Assembly (NCBI RefSeq): GCF_040676675.1
Contig: NZ_JBFAPK010000015.1
Coordinates: 1-64,000, forward strand
Direction: 5' to 3'
Length of the DNA stretch: 64,000 bases
DNA from: JBFAPK01 sp040676675
Lineage (GTDB): Bacteria > Actinomycetota > Actinomycetes > Mycobacteriales > Micromonosporaceae
Shown here: piece after piece, positions 33,571 through 42,672 of the stretch
How the letters are laid out: each line of letters starts with the position of its first letter
How positions within the stretch are numbered: position 1 is the stretch's first letter
The notes under the pieces: model-generated
What the model was told of the DNA's origin: nothing
The model's database searches: none
The model's input: only the letters and a program-made list of their open reading frames with translations
Position numbers and translations under genes: made by a program

Positions 33571-33649
33571 CGCCCGGCGCCCCGGCCCCGACGGTCACCC
33601 GGAGCCCCGGCCTCGCCCGGCGCCCCGGCCCCGACGGTCACCCGGAGCC
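33571..33649. repeat. 36-bp direct repeat
   Basis: A 36-base unit (beginning CGCCCGGCGCCCCGGCCCCG) occurs at 33571-33606 and again at 33614-33649, a 43-bp period, in the gap between the divergent DUF1905 and DUF427 genes. It looks like a recent local duplication. Confidence 0.75.
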
Positions 33650-33729
33650 GAAAATCCGGGTGCGGGCGCGCGGCCACGTCCCGGTGTGCACCAATGAGGG
33701 GACCTCCGCCGCGATCGAAGGGGACGCCG

Positions 33730-34497
33730 ATGAGCAGCCACCCGCAGATGATCACCCCGGTCAACCACATGGAGCCCGGGCCGCGCCGGGTACGGGCGAT
33801 GCTGGGCGGCCGGATCGTGCTGGACACCACCCGCGCGGTCTACCTCTGGGAATGGCCGAACTACCCGCAGTACTACGTGCCGTTCGACGACGTCGACCCG
33901 AACGTGGTGGTGGACGAGGAGCAGGTGCGCAGGTCGAGCCGGGGCACGGCGCGGCAGCTCGGTCTCCGGGCGGGCGACATCGAGCGGCCGGCCGCCGCCC
34001 GGCTCTACACCGACGACGCCCTGCCCGGACTCGCCGGCCTGGTCCGCTTCGAGTGGGAGGCGTTGGACGCCTGGTACGAGGAGGACGAGGAGGTCTTCGT
34101 CCACCCGCGCAACCCGTACGTGCGGGTGGACGCCGTGCGCTCGACCCGGCGGGTCCGCGTCGAGCTGGACGGGGTGCTGCTCGCCGACTCGTCGTCGCCG
34201 GTGATGCTCTTCGAGACCGGGCTGCCCACCCGGTACTACCTGAACCGTTCGGAGGTCGGCTTCGCGGCGCTGGAGCGGACCGACACGGTGACCGCGTGCC
34301 CGTACAAGGGCCGGACCAGCGACTACTGGTCGATCCGGACCCCGACCGGCGTGCACGCCGACCTGGCCTGGTCCTACGCCTTCCCGACGGGGGCCGTGCA
34401 GGCCATCGCGGGGCTGGTCAGCTTCTACAACGAGCGGGTCGACATCCACCTGGACGGCCGGCCCCTGGAACGCCCGGTCACCCACTTCTTCCGCTGA
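33730..34497 (+). CDS. DUF427 family protein (two domains)
   Basis: 255 residues containing two DUF427 modules. The first (about 18-75) includes RAMLGGRIVLDTTRAVYLWE, WPNYPQYYVPFDDV. The second (about 125-250) includes VRVELDGVLLADSSSPVMLF, ETGLPTRYYL, ACPYKGRTSDYWS and a C-terminal FYNERVDIHLDG. DUF427 proteins are widespread in actinobacteria; their biochemistry is unknown. AAGGGGA precedes ATG 33730. Confidence 0.85.
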   Translation: MSSHPQMITPVNHMEPGPRRVRAMLGGRIVLDTTRAVYLWEWPNYPQYYVPFDDVDPNVVVDEEQVRRSSRGTARQLGLRAGDIERPAAARLYTDDALPGLAGLVRFEWEALDAWYEEDEEVFVHPRNPYVRVDAVRSTRRVRVELDGVLLADSSSPVMLFETGLPTRYYLNRSEVGFAALERTDTVTACPYKGRTSDYWSIRTPTGVHADLAWSYAFPTGAVQAIAGLVSFYNERVDIHLDGRPLERPVTHFFR

Positions 34498-34684
34498 GCG
34501 GCGGCGTCTCACCCGCTCCTTCCGCTGAGCCGCGGCGTCCGTCGACCGCCCACCGGCGCGGACGAAGCGCGCCATGGACGCCGCCGGCCGCCAGGCGGGC
34601 CGGGCATCTTCGCAGGTGGTGCCGCCCGCCGCCGGCGACGGTGCGGTGCCTCGGGAGGATCTTCCCGGTTACCATTGACCTGCC

Positions 34685-37600
34685 ATGCTGCTCCGGGTGC
34701 TGGGCCAGTTCGAGCTCGACAGAGGTGGTCCGGTCGATCTCGGCGGTCCCCGGCAACGCGCCGTGCTCGCCCGGCTGCTGCTGGCCCGCGGCTCGGTCGT
34801 CTCCGCCGACCAGCTGATCGACGACCTGTGGCGCGGCGAGGCGCCGCCCCGGGCGATCGCCTCCCTCCAGGCGTACGTCTCCCACCTGCGACGACTCCTG
34901 GAACCGGACCGGGCGCCCCGGACGCCGGCCCGGCTGCTCGTGACCGCGCCACCGGGCTACGCGACCCGCCTGCCCCCGGACGCCGTCGACGCCTGGCGGT
35001 TCGAGCGGCTGCTCGCCGAGGCCCGCGCGGTCAGCGCCGCCGATCCGGGGCGCGCCCGTCCGTTGCTCCGCGCCGCGCTGGAGCTGTGGCGCGGCCCCGC
35101 GTACGCCGAGTTCGCCGGCGAGCTGTGGGCGCAGCCGGAGGCGACGCGGCTGGAGGAGCTGCGCCTCGCCGCCCGGGAGCTGCTCATCGACGTGACCCTG
35201 CGCGCGGGGAACGCCGCCGACGTCGTTCCGGAGGCGGAGGTGCTGACCCGGCAGGCGCCCCTGCGCGAGGAGTGCTGGCGGCTGCTGGCACTGGCGCTGT
35301 GGCGTACGGGCCGGCAGGGCGACGCGCTCGCCGCGCTGCGCCGGGCCCGGACGATCCTGGCGGACGAGCTCGGTCTGGATCCGGGACCCGCGCTGGTCGA
35401 ACTCGAGAGCGCCATCCTGGGCCAGCGCCTCGACCTGCTCCCAGCGCCGGTCGGGACGGCGGCGTCGGCCGGGTCGCCCGTACCGGGGGCCACCGCGCGA
35501 CCGGGGCCGCGCCCGGACGTGGCGACGGCGCCCCCGATCCCGCCGGCGGACGAGCCGTTCGTCGGGCGGGGCGCGGAACTGGCGGCCCTCCGGGAGACCG
35601 CCGCCGAGGCGGCCGCCGGCGGCCCCCGGATCGCGCTGGTCACCGGGGAGGCCGGCGCCGGCAAGACCACCCTGCTCGCCCACCTCCGGCGGGAACTCGC
35701 CGACCGGGGCTGGCTGGTCGCGGTCGGCCGCTGTCCGGAGGTCGCGGGTGCCCCGCCGGCCTGGGCGTGGACCGAGGCGCTGCGCCAGCTCGCCGCGGCG
35801 GCGCCGCCCGGTGAGCTGGCGCCGCAGCTCGCCCCGCTGCTCGACGACACCGGGCGCGAGCCCGACACCGGGCGCGAGGCCGGCGGCGGAGACGCCAGCG
35901 CCGGCCGGTTCCGGCTGCACCGCGCCGTCGCCGCCTGGCTGCGCGCCGCCGCGGTCCGCCGGCCCGTCGCCGTGCTCCTCGACGACCTGCACGCCGCGGA
36001 CACCGAGACGCTGCTGCTCCTGACCAGCGCCGCCGAGCTGACCGACGCGGCGGTGCTCTTCGTCGCGTCGTTCCGGCCCACCGACGACCCCGAACGGCTC
36101 GCCGAGACGACCGCCGCCCTGGCCCGCCGCTCGCCCCGGCGCGTACACCTGTCCGGGCTCGCGGCGGCCGACGTGGGGCGGCTCGTCGGCGCCTTCGTCC
36201 GGACCACCGTCGACGCGGACACCATCGCCGCGCTGGCCGAGCGTACCGGCGGCAATCCCTTCTACGTCCGGGAATCGGCCCGGCTGCTCGCCGCCGAGGG
36301 TGCGCTCGTCGCCACCTCGGAGGTGCCGGAGGGGGTACGCGACGTGCTGCGCCGCCGGCTGGCCCGGCTGCCGGGGTCCGTGGTCGCGGTGCTGCGCCTC
36401 GCCGCCGTCGTCGGCCGGGAGGCCGACGTGGAGATGCTGGTCGAGGCCGCCGAGGCGGACGAGGGCACGGTGCTCGACGCGCTGGAGGTCGCGCTGGTCG
36501 CCGGGCTGATCACCGAATCGGCGCCGGGGCGGGTGCGGTTCGCGCACGGCCTGCTCCGCGACACCATCTACACGGACCTCTCCCACCTGCGCCGGGCCCG
36601 CCTGCACGGGCGCGTCGCCGCCTGCGCCGGGCGGCTGCGCCCCGACGACTACCCGGCGCTGGCCCACCACTACGCCCGCGCCGCGTCGTCGGGGACCGCA
36701 CGGCTCGCCGTGGACTACGGCGTCCGCGCCGCGGAACTGGCCGAGCGGCGCTACGCGTACGACGCGGCGATCGAACTGCTGACCGGCGCGGTCGACGCGG
36801 CCGGGGCGATCACCGGGGACCGCGCCGCGCTGCGGGTCGACCTGCTGGGCCGGCTGCTGCGCGCCCAGGCGCGGGCCGGTGCCCTGGCCGCCGCCCGCCG
36901 GACCCGCGCTTGCGCGGCCGACGTCGCCGCCGCCTCGGGTCGGGACGAGCTGCTCGTCGCGGCGTTCACCGCGTGGAAGGTGCCGACGCCGTGGCTGACC
37001 CGCGCGTACGGCGTCGTGGACCACCACGTCGTCGAGCTGCTCGCGCGGCTGCTGCGCCGGCGTGACCTGGCCCCGGCCGACCGCTGCCGGCTGCTGGAGG
37101 CGCTGGCCAACGAGCTCGACGGGGAGCCGGACCCGCGCGGCCCGGAGGCCGGGCGGGCGGCGTTGACGATCTCGCGCGAGCTGGCCGACCCGGAGCTGCG
37201 TGCCATCGGGCTGACCGCCCGCCTGCGCACCATGCGGTTCGACCTGGAGGCGGGACGGCGCCTGGAGCTGGCGCGGGAACTGGCCACGCTCGCCGACGAG
37301 CACGGCCTCGTCACCTACCGGTGGTTCGCCGAGCAGGTGTTCGGGCACGCCGCCGCCGCGCTCAACCGGCCGGACGAGGTACGCGCCAGCGTCGCCCGGC
37401 AGGGGACGATGGCGCGGACGTACCGGCTGCACGAGGCGCTGGCGATCCACAGCGGTCAACTGGGCGCGCTCGCGCACGTCGTCGGCGACTTCGCGGCGGC
37501 ACAGCGGCACTACGACGAGGCGGTCGAGCAGATGCGGCGACAGGGCTCGCTGCACGCCGACGCGCTCCAGTACGTGGGCACGGCGACCCTGCTGATCAGC

Positions 37601-38047
37601 CAGGGGCGCTTCGCCGAACACCTGGAGCCGACCCGGCTCCTCCGGCGGACGCTCGGTCCGATCCTCGACGACCTGCTGGCGCTGGCGCTCGTCGAGAACG
37701 GCCGGCTCGACGAGGCGCGGGCCATGCCGCTGGGTCGCCACTCCTACCGTCCCGACTACGTCCAGTCGGTCCTGTTCAGCGTGCGGGGGATGGTCGTCGT
37801 CGCCCTGGGCCGGCGGGATCTGGCCCAGCCCGTCATCGACGCGCTGCTGCCGGTACGCGAGCAGTTGGCCGGTTTCTCCAGCACCTCGATCGTGATGCGT
37901 CCGGTCGCGCTCACCCTCGGCGAGCTGTTCCGTCTTCAGGGCCGTGACGACGAGGCGGAGCGCCACTTCGCGCTCGCGGTGGAGGTGGCGCGACGCTGGG
38001 GCTCGCCGCACTGGCTCGCGGAGGCGAGGTCCGCGCTCGCCGGCTGA
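34685..38047 (+). CDS. SARP/AfsR-type regulator: winged helix-BTAD-ATPase-TPR
   Basis: 1120 residues. An OmpR-like winged helix (about 1-95: LGGPRQRAVLARLLLARGSV, SADQLIDDLW, LQAYVSHLRRLL) is followed by a bacterial transcriptional activation domain (about 100-250: YAEFAGELWAQPEATRLEEL, ELGLDPGPALVELES). An AAA/STAND ATPase follows with Walker A GEAGAGKTT near residue 325 and Walker B VLLDDLHAAD near 435, then TPR-like helices to the end. Such proteins activate secondary-metabolite genes. It lies upstream of the HAD-PvcA/FAAL cluster and is the best local candidate for its activator, though no target site is shown. ATG 34685 is directly at the conserved start. Confidence 0.92.
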   Translation: MLLRVLGQFELDRGGPVDLGGPRQRAVLARLLLARGSVVSADQLIDDLWRGEAPPRAIASLQAYVSHLRRLLEPDRAPRTPARLLVTAPPGYATRLPPDAVDAWRFERLLAEARAVSAADPGRARPLLRAALELWRGPAYAEFAGELWAQPEATRLEELRLAARELLIDVTLRAGNAADVVPEAEVLTRQAPLREECWRLLALALWRTGRQGDALAALRRARTILADELGLDPGPALVELESAILGQRLDLLPAPVGTAASAGSPVPGATARPGPRPDVATAPPIPPADEPFVGRGAELAALRETAAEAAAGGPRIALVTGEAGAGKTTLLAHLRRELADRGWLVAVGRCPEVAGAPPAWAWTEALRQLAAAAPPGELAPQLAPLLDDTGREPDTGREAGGGDASAGRFRLHRAVAAWLRAAAVRRPVAVLLDDLHAADTETLLLLTSAAELTDAAVLFVASFRPTDDPERLAETTAALARRSPRRVHLSGLAAADVGRLVGAFVRTTVDADTIAALAERTGGNPFYVRESARLLAAEGALVATSEVPEGVRDVLRRRLARLPGSVVAVLRLAAVVGREADVEMLVEAAEADEGTVLDALEVALVAGLITESAPGRVRFAHGLLRDTIYTDLSHLRRARLHGRVAACAGRLRPDDYPALAHHYARAASSGTARLAVDYGVRAAELAERRYAYDAAIELLTGAVDAAGAITGDRAALRVDLLGRLLRAQARAGALAAARRTRACAADVAAASGRDELLVAAFTAWKVPTPWLTRAYGVVDHHVVELLARLLRRRDLAPADRCRLLEALANELDGEPDPRGPEAGRAALTISRELADPELRAIGLTARLRTMRFDLEAGRRLELARELATLADEHGLVTYRWFAEQVFGHAAAALNRPDEVRASVARQGTMARTYRLHEALAIHSGQLGALAHVVGDFAAAQRHYDEAVEQMRRQGSLHADALQYVGTATLLISQGRFAEHLEPTRLLRRTLGPILDDLLALALVENGRLDEARAMPLGRHSYRPDYVQSVLFSVRGMVVVALGRRDLAQPVIDALLPVREQLAGFSSTSIVMRPVALTLGELFRLQGRDDEAERHFALAVEVARRWGSPHWLAEARSALAG

Positions 38048-38259
38048 ACCCGCCCGCCGTCCGGTCCGTGGTCGGCCCGGTCCCGGTCTTCCCGGTTTGG
38101 CCCGCTCCAAGTCGATCGCAAGCGGTGCCGGGCACCATTGCCCGGAACTGTGCCGGTGCGGCATGCCTACGTCCGGGAAGCTCGGCCGCCGATTCCGACG
38201 AGTCGGCGGCCGACGGACGGACAGGTCGACCGCAGTTGACGCCCCTCGGAAAGGCCACC

Positions 38260-38946
38260 GTGACTCGGAACCACAACGAACCCATGGCCGACGTCCGCGA
38301 CATGTACATGGCACACGCCATGCTGCGTCGCGAGTTCAGCCTGCTCCCGCAGCTCGTCCGCAGCGTCGCGCCGGGCGACGCGAACCGCGCGGAGGCCGTC
38401 GCCGCCCACGCCGACCTCATCTGCCACCTCCTGCACAGGCACCACGAGGGTGAGGACCTGCTCCTCTGGCCACGGCTGCACGAGCGGGGCGGCGCCGAGG
38501 CGGAGGCCATCGTGCCCACGATGGAGATGCAGCACGCCGCCATCGAGGAGGCGCACGCCGAGGTGGTCCGGCTGCTGCCGGGTTGGCGCGCCACCGGGCA
38601 GGGCGGCGACGAACTCGCGGAGGTCTTCGAGCGGCTGTACGACGTGCTGGCCGAGCACATGGCCCTGGAGGAGCGGGAGATCCTCCCGCTGGCCGAGCGG
38701 CACGTCACCGCCGCCGAGTGGAAGCAGCTCGGCGAGCACGGGATGGCCGGGGTACCGAAGAAGCAGCTGCCGCTGGGCTTCGGCATGGCGATGTACGAGG
38801 GCGACCCCGAGGTGATCAAGGCGTTGCTCAAGGAGGTTCCGCTGCCGGCCCGGCTGCTTCTGCCGGTCATGGCGCCCCGCCTCTACGCGGCCTACGCCAA
38901 GCGCATCCACGGCACCCGCACGCCGCCGCGCGTCGGCGCGCGCTGA
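38260..38946 (+). CDS. hemerythrin HHE-domain protein
   Basis: 228 residues from GTG 38260 (GGAAAGG upstream); ATG 38284 is an alternative. The four-helix HHE fold carries the expected iron ligands: HADLICHLLHRHHEGEDLLL, MEMQHAAIEEAH and LAEHMALEEREILPLAERH. The C-terminal 70 residues form an amphipathic/hydrophobic extension. Bacterial HHE proteins bind a di-iron centre for O2 or NO sensing or iron storage. It sits between the SARP regulator and the HAD-PvcA gene; a link to the pathway is possible but not shown. Confidence 0.88.
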   Translation: MTRNHNEPMADVRDMYMAHAMLRREFSLLPQLVRSVAPGDANRAEAVAAHADLICHLLHRHHEGEDLLLWPRLHERGGAEAEAIVPTMEMQHAAIEEAHAEVVRLLPGWRATGQGGDELAEVFERLYDVLAEHMALEEREILPLAERHVTAAEWKQLGEHGMAGVPKKQLPLGFGMAMYEGDPEVIKALLKEVPLPARLLLPVMAPRLYAAYAKRIHGTRTPPRVGAR

Positions 38947-39019
38947 ACGACCGCGCGCCGCACGAGTGCCGGGCGCGCGCCGGTCGGCCGGCGGGTGGGC
39001 TCCGCCGCCGGGCGCGGCA

Positions 39020-41812
39020 TCAGCGGCGGCGCAGCCGGATCCGCTCCAGGAAGCCCGGTACCAGGCGCGCGGCCGGCCGGTCCGGTGAGCCCGGCCGGTC
39101 CAGCGGCTCCAGCACCGTGATGGGGGCCATGAACCACGGCTGCGCGTCACCGAGCAGCGGCGAGTGGACCGGTACGAACGCCTGGTCGCGCAGGTGCACG
39201 GCGAAGTCCGTGGAGACGTGGCCGCGCTGGTCCACCGCGCCGGTGCCCTGCCAGGGCATCAGTGCGGAGCCGCCGAGGCCCGCGAGGCCGCACCGGCCGG
39301 GCGACGGGATGCTCAGGGTGAGCCGGATGCGTGGCCGGAGCAGCCGGTCGTACCCGAGGTCGTGGTCGGTACGGGCGACGCTGGCGTAGTGCAGCGCGGC
39401 GTCCCAGGCGGCGCGGAGGACCGCCCGCCGGTCGTGCGCGATCTCGGACGGTACCGCCGGCCCCACGTGGTAGAGGTCCGCGTAGAGGATCCTCGGGTCC
39501 ACGGCGCCGGGCGGCAGCGGTACCGAGTGCACGAGCGAGCGGAAGAGGTCCGCGACCGCCGGTCCCGGGGTACCCGGGGCGGCCGGGTCCAGGGTGCGGG
39601 ACCGGGCGAGCGCTGCGCGGGGATCGCGGGCGACGTCCAGGTCCCGATAGGCGTCCTCGAGCGCCGCGCGGTGCCGGGCCTCGATCGCGCCGCGGGCCCG
39701 TACCGCCCCGGGGCCCAGCTCCTCGGCGGCCACCTCGTCGACGTCGCGTATCTCCAGGATCTCTCCGGCGCCGACGAGGCGGAGGTAGCGGTCCAGGCAG
39801 GCCAGGTACGGCGCGGTCGCCGCGCGCGGCCGGACCCGGAAGTGGTTGCCGTCGGTGAGCACGGTGATCCGCAGTCCCGGCGGATAGACGGCGGCGACCG
39901 CCGCCGCCAGCTCCCGCAGCCGCAGCAGCAGCCCGAACTCCGCCAGGTCGGGCAGGGGACCGAGGGCCTTGAGCCCGCTGTCGGCCTGCTTGACGGGGAA
40001 GGCGGGCAGCACCGCGCGGATCGGCTCGCCCCGCTCGACGCGCGGGCGGATGTCCCGCTCGGCGACCGCCAACGGGTACGCGTCGCGCGCGCCGCGCCGG
40101 AACCGCTTGGCGCCGAGGACGCGGTGTACGAGCGACGGCGCCGTCTCGCCGGTACCGAGGCGGGCGGCCCGCGCGCCGGTTTCGTACCCGGCCGCCAGCG
40201 CCTCGTCCACCAGGCGATCGACCAGCGCGGTCGACTCTGCCCGGGAGAGCCGTACGGCGTGCCCGGCGAGCACCGGCCGCTCGCGCAGCTCGGCGAGGGG
40301 CAGCTCGGCGACCGAGGTGGCGTGCGACAGCACGGGAACGTGTGCGGGGGCGGGGGCGGGACTGTCCGCGCGGACGGCGGCGTGCGGCGGCACGGGTGCG
40401 GGGGCGGGCCGGGGCGAACGCTCGAAGGTCGAGATCAGCTCGGTGCCGTCCTCCGGCTCGTCGCCCGGGACGTACCCGGGCAGCGCGACCGCGACGAGGC
40501 GCGCGCCGGGCAGCGCCCGGGCCAGGGCCGCGCGGTTCTCGGCGAGGTCGTCGAAGACCGCGACGACGTCGAGGTCGGCGGCCCGCGCCAGGTGTACGGC
40601 CTTGAGCGCGGCCACCGGCCGGTCCCGGTCGTCCGGCATCATCAGCAGCCGGGGCCGGAGCAGCCCGCCCCGGGCGAGCACTTCCTCGGTCCACGCGCGG
40701 ACCCGCTCGCGCCGGCCGGTGTTGAACAGCACGGCCCCGCCGCGGTCCTCGACGTCCCGGACGAAGCGGACCACGCCCTCGGTCAGCTCGTCCCAGCCGA
40801 GGTTCGACCACGGGCGGTGGAACGCGCGGCAGAAGTCCTGCCGCAGCGCCTCCGGGTCCACCTCCGGGTAGGCCCGCCGCAGCCCGTTCGCCTCGACGAA
40901 CCGCTCCCACGCCGGTGGGTCGCCGGTCGGCAGCAGGCTCAGCAGCTCCGGGTGGGCCAGCTCCAGGATGCCGTCCGGCGCGCCGGGCCGGGGCCCGCCG
41001 ACCCGGCGGGCCGCGTGCAGCGTGCGCCGGCGCGGGTCGAGCGTGACGAAGTCCAGGTCCAGCAGCACCGCCGGCTGCCGCGCGCCCGGGCGGGCGCGTC
41101 GCGCCCGCGCCCGCTCCTCCACCAGGTCCAGGACCCGGCGCAGCGTCCCGTCCTGCCCGGGCGGCAGTGAGTGGACGTACGGGGCGAGCGCGTGGTCGCC
41201 GCGGAGCAGCTCGGCCGTCTCGGGGCGCAGGAAGCGCAGTTCCTCGGCGGCGACCCGCCACACGCGGGAGCGCTCCGCACCGTCCAGCGACGCCGCGACG
41301 AGGTCGAGGCAGCGGGCCAGGTCGCGGGCCGCCCGGTCCGCGTCCCCCGCGCCCGGGGCGGTGCGGGGGAGCCGGCCGGTGACCACCACGCGACCGGTCG
41401 CCACGGCACCGCCGCCGGTACCGCCGTCCGGCGCCAGCTCCACCGCCACCACGTCCGGGTCGGTGTCGACGAGCACGCCCAACCGGTCCAGCGCGGTACG
41501 GAAGACGGTCACGAGCGGGCGTACCAGGAACTCCGCCGGGCCCGGGAGGTCGGTTCGGCGGCCCTTCGGCTCGTACCGGTGCGGCCCATCCGGGGCGACC
41601 AGCGCGCGCAGCGGCACCGCCACCGTGCCCCCGGGGTACGCCGGATGGGCCGGCCACGGCCCGCCCGGCCCGGCCACCGCGGCGTAGAGGCGCAGCAGCG
41701 GATCTCCGGTGACCGCTCCGGTCAGCACGTCGTCGAGCCTCAGCACGCGACCGAGTAGACCGGCGCGCGGCTTCAGATCGCATTCATCGTCCTGACCCGT
41801 GCCGTCCCGCAT
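39020..41812 (-). CDS. HAD-like / isonitrile synthase-like (PvcA/DIT1) fusion protein
   Basis: About 930 residues in three parts. (1) Residues 1-235, no family recognised. (2) Residues about 245-450, HAD-like domain with all four motif types: LLDLDFVTLD near 250, FNTGRR near 361, a Lys in VAALKAVHLA, and AVFDDLAENR near 419. (3) Residues about 560-880, DIT1/PvcA family (PF05141): VLPAFPVKQAD near 598, LKALGPLPDLAEFG, VYPPGLRITVLTDG, and C-terminal RIRLTLSIPSP and ALMPWQGTG. PvcA/IsnA enzymes convert an amino acid amine plus a ribulose-5-phosphate carbon into an isonitrile. The basic 'PFK' appears as PVK. ATG 41812 has no clear ribosome-binding site; GTG 41746 is an alternative that would free the inverted repeat for regulation. 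A HAD-PvcA fusion is not one I know. Confidence 0.75.
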   Translation of the reverse strand: MRDGTGQDDECDLKPRAGLLGRVLRLDDVLTGAVTGDPLLRLYAAVAGPGGPWPAHPAYPGGTVAVPLRALVAPDGPHRYEPKGRRTDLPGPAEFLVRPLVTVFRTALDRLGVLVDTDPDVVAVELAPDGGTGGGAVATGRVVVTGRLPRTAPGAGDADRAARDLARCLDLVAASLDGAERSRVWRVAAEELRFLRPETAELLRGDHALAPYVHSLPPGQDGTLRRVLDLVEERARARRARPGARQPAVLLDLDFVTLDPRRRTLHAARRVGGPRPGAPDGILELAHPELLSLLPTGDPPAWERFVEANGLRRAYPEVDPEALRQDFCRAFHRPWSNLGWDELTEGVVRFVRDVEDRGGAVLFNTGRRERVRAWTEEVLARGGLLRPRLLMMPDDRDRPVAALKAVHLARAADLDVVAVFDDLAENRAALARALPGARLVAVALPGYVPGDEPEDGTELISTFERSPRPAPAPVPPHAAVRADSPAPAPAHVPVLSHATSVAELPLAELRERPVLAGHAVRLSRAESTALVDRLVDEALAAGYETGARAARLGTGETAPSLVHRVLGAKRFRRGARDAYPLAVAERDIRPRVERGEPIRAVLPAFPVKQADSGLKALGPLPDLAEFGLLLRLRELAAAVAAVYPPGLRITVLTDGNHFRVRPRAATAPYLACLDRYLRLVGAGEILEIRDVDEVAAEELGPGAVRARGAIEARHRAALEDAYRDLDVARDPRAALARSRTLDPAAPGTPGPAVADLFRSLVHSVPLPPGAVDPRILYADLYHVGPAVPSEIAHDRRAVLRAAWDAALHYASVARTDHDLGYDRLLRPRIRLTLSIPSPGRCGLAGLGGSALMPWQGTGAVDQRGHVSTDFAVHLRDQAFVPVHSPLLGDAQPWFMAPITVLEPLDRPGSPDRPAARLVPGFLERIRLRRR

Positions 41813-41829
41813 GAAGCCGATCTGAAGCC
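41769..41829. promoter_or_regulatory. long inverted repeat between the divergent cluster operons
   Basis: Arms 41769-41787 and 41811-41829 match at 17 of 19 positions; the outer 12 bases (GGCTTCAGATCG and its complement) are perfect, with 23 bases between the arms. The element lies between the hydrolase start (41851) and the alternative start of the HAD-PvcA gene (41746). It could be a shared operator for both transcripts. Confidence 0.55.
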
Positions 41830-41850
41830 GGCGCCTGCTTGGCTGGCCGG

Positions 41851-42672
41851 GTGTTCGCGACGAGTTCCGGCGCCGACGGCGCACGGCTGTACTACGAGAC
41901 GCACGGCGTCGGTCCGGACCTGGTGCTGATCGCCGGGGCGGGCGGCAGCGCGGCGAGCTTCGCCGGCGTCGTGCCGTTCCTCCGCGACCGGTTCCGGGTC
42001 ATCGCGTACGACCGGCGCGGGCTCAACCGCAGCACCGGGCGGGAGTCGCACGACGGCACGATGGCGCAGCAGGCCGACGATCTGCGCGCGGTGCTGGACG
42101 CCGCCGGCGCCGAGCGTCCCGTCGTCTTCGGCACCTGCGGCGGCGCGTCGATCGCGTTCGAGTTCGGCGCCCGCCACCCCGAGCGCCTGGCCGCGCTGCT
42201 GGCGCACGAGCCGATCACGGTACGGGTCCTGCCGGACGCGGACGACCAGTTGGCGTACTTCCGCGACATGTGCGAACTGAACACGAGGGAGGGACCGGTG
42301 CCCGCGATGATGGCGTGGATGACCTACCAGGGCCGCGACTTCGCTCTGAAGATCAGGCCGACGTTCCTGGAGCGCACCGTCACCGACGGCGACTTCGTCT
42401 TCCGCCACGACATCATGCGCATGGTCTCCTACCTGCCGGACGTCCCGGCCCTGGCGGGCCGCGTGCCGATCCGGCTGGTCGTCGGTACGGGAAGCCGGGC
42501 GGGCGGCTACAGCTACGCGCGGACCGTTCCGGCCCTCGCCGAGCTGCTGCGCTGCGAGGTCGCGGACGTGCCGGGGCACCACACCTCCTACATCTACCGG
42601 CCGGAGGCGTTCGGACCGGCCGTGGCGGCGCAGGCGCTCGCCGTGGTCGAGCGGCCGGGGGTGGGCGGATGA
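41851..42672 (+). CDS. alpha/beta hydrolase with Cys at the nucleophile position
   Basis: 273 residues from GTG 41851; a TTG at 41839 would add four. The alpha/beta-hydrolase fold is clear: LVLIAGAGGSAASFAGVVPF (oxyanion region), YDRRGLNRSTG, VVFGTCGGASIAFEFGARHP and GHHTSYIYRP with the catalytic His. In the nucleophile elbow the usual Ser of GxSxG is Cys96 (G-T-C-G-G). It may be a thioesterase-like or editing hydrolase for acyl-ACP, or an acyltransferase. The stop overlaps the FAAL start (ATGA), so it is the first gene of the lipid operon. Confidence 0.85.
   Translation: MFATSSGADGARLYYETHGVGPDLVLIAGAGGSAASFAGVVPFLRDRFRVIAYDRRGLNRSTGRESHDGTMAQQADDLRAVLDAAGAERPVVFGTCGGASIAFEFGARHPERLAALLAHEPITVRVLPDADDQLAYFRDMCELNTREGPVPAMMAWMTYQGRDFALKIRPTFLERTVTDGDFVFRHDIMRMVSYLPDVPALAGRVPIRLVVGTGSRAGGYSYARTVPALAELLRCEVADVPGHHTSYIYRPEAFGPAVAAQALAVVERPGVGG

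Noticed and set aside
33174..33830. Extended 218-codon version of the DUF1905 gene
   Set aside because: The extra N-terminal half crosses direct repeats and the start of the divergent DUF427 gene and has no domain; GTG 33476 fits the family.
34478..38314. 1278-codon frame antisense to the SARP regulator
   Set aside because: Typical high-GC shadow; composition is dominated by Arg, Gly, Gln and Pro, while the plus strand has clear domain motifs.
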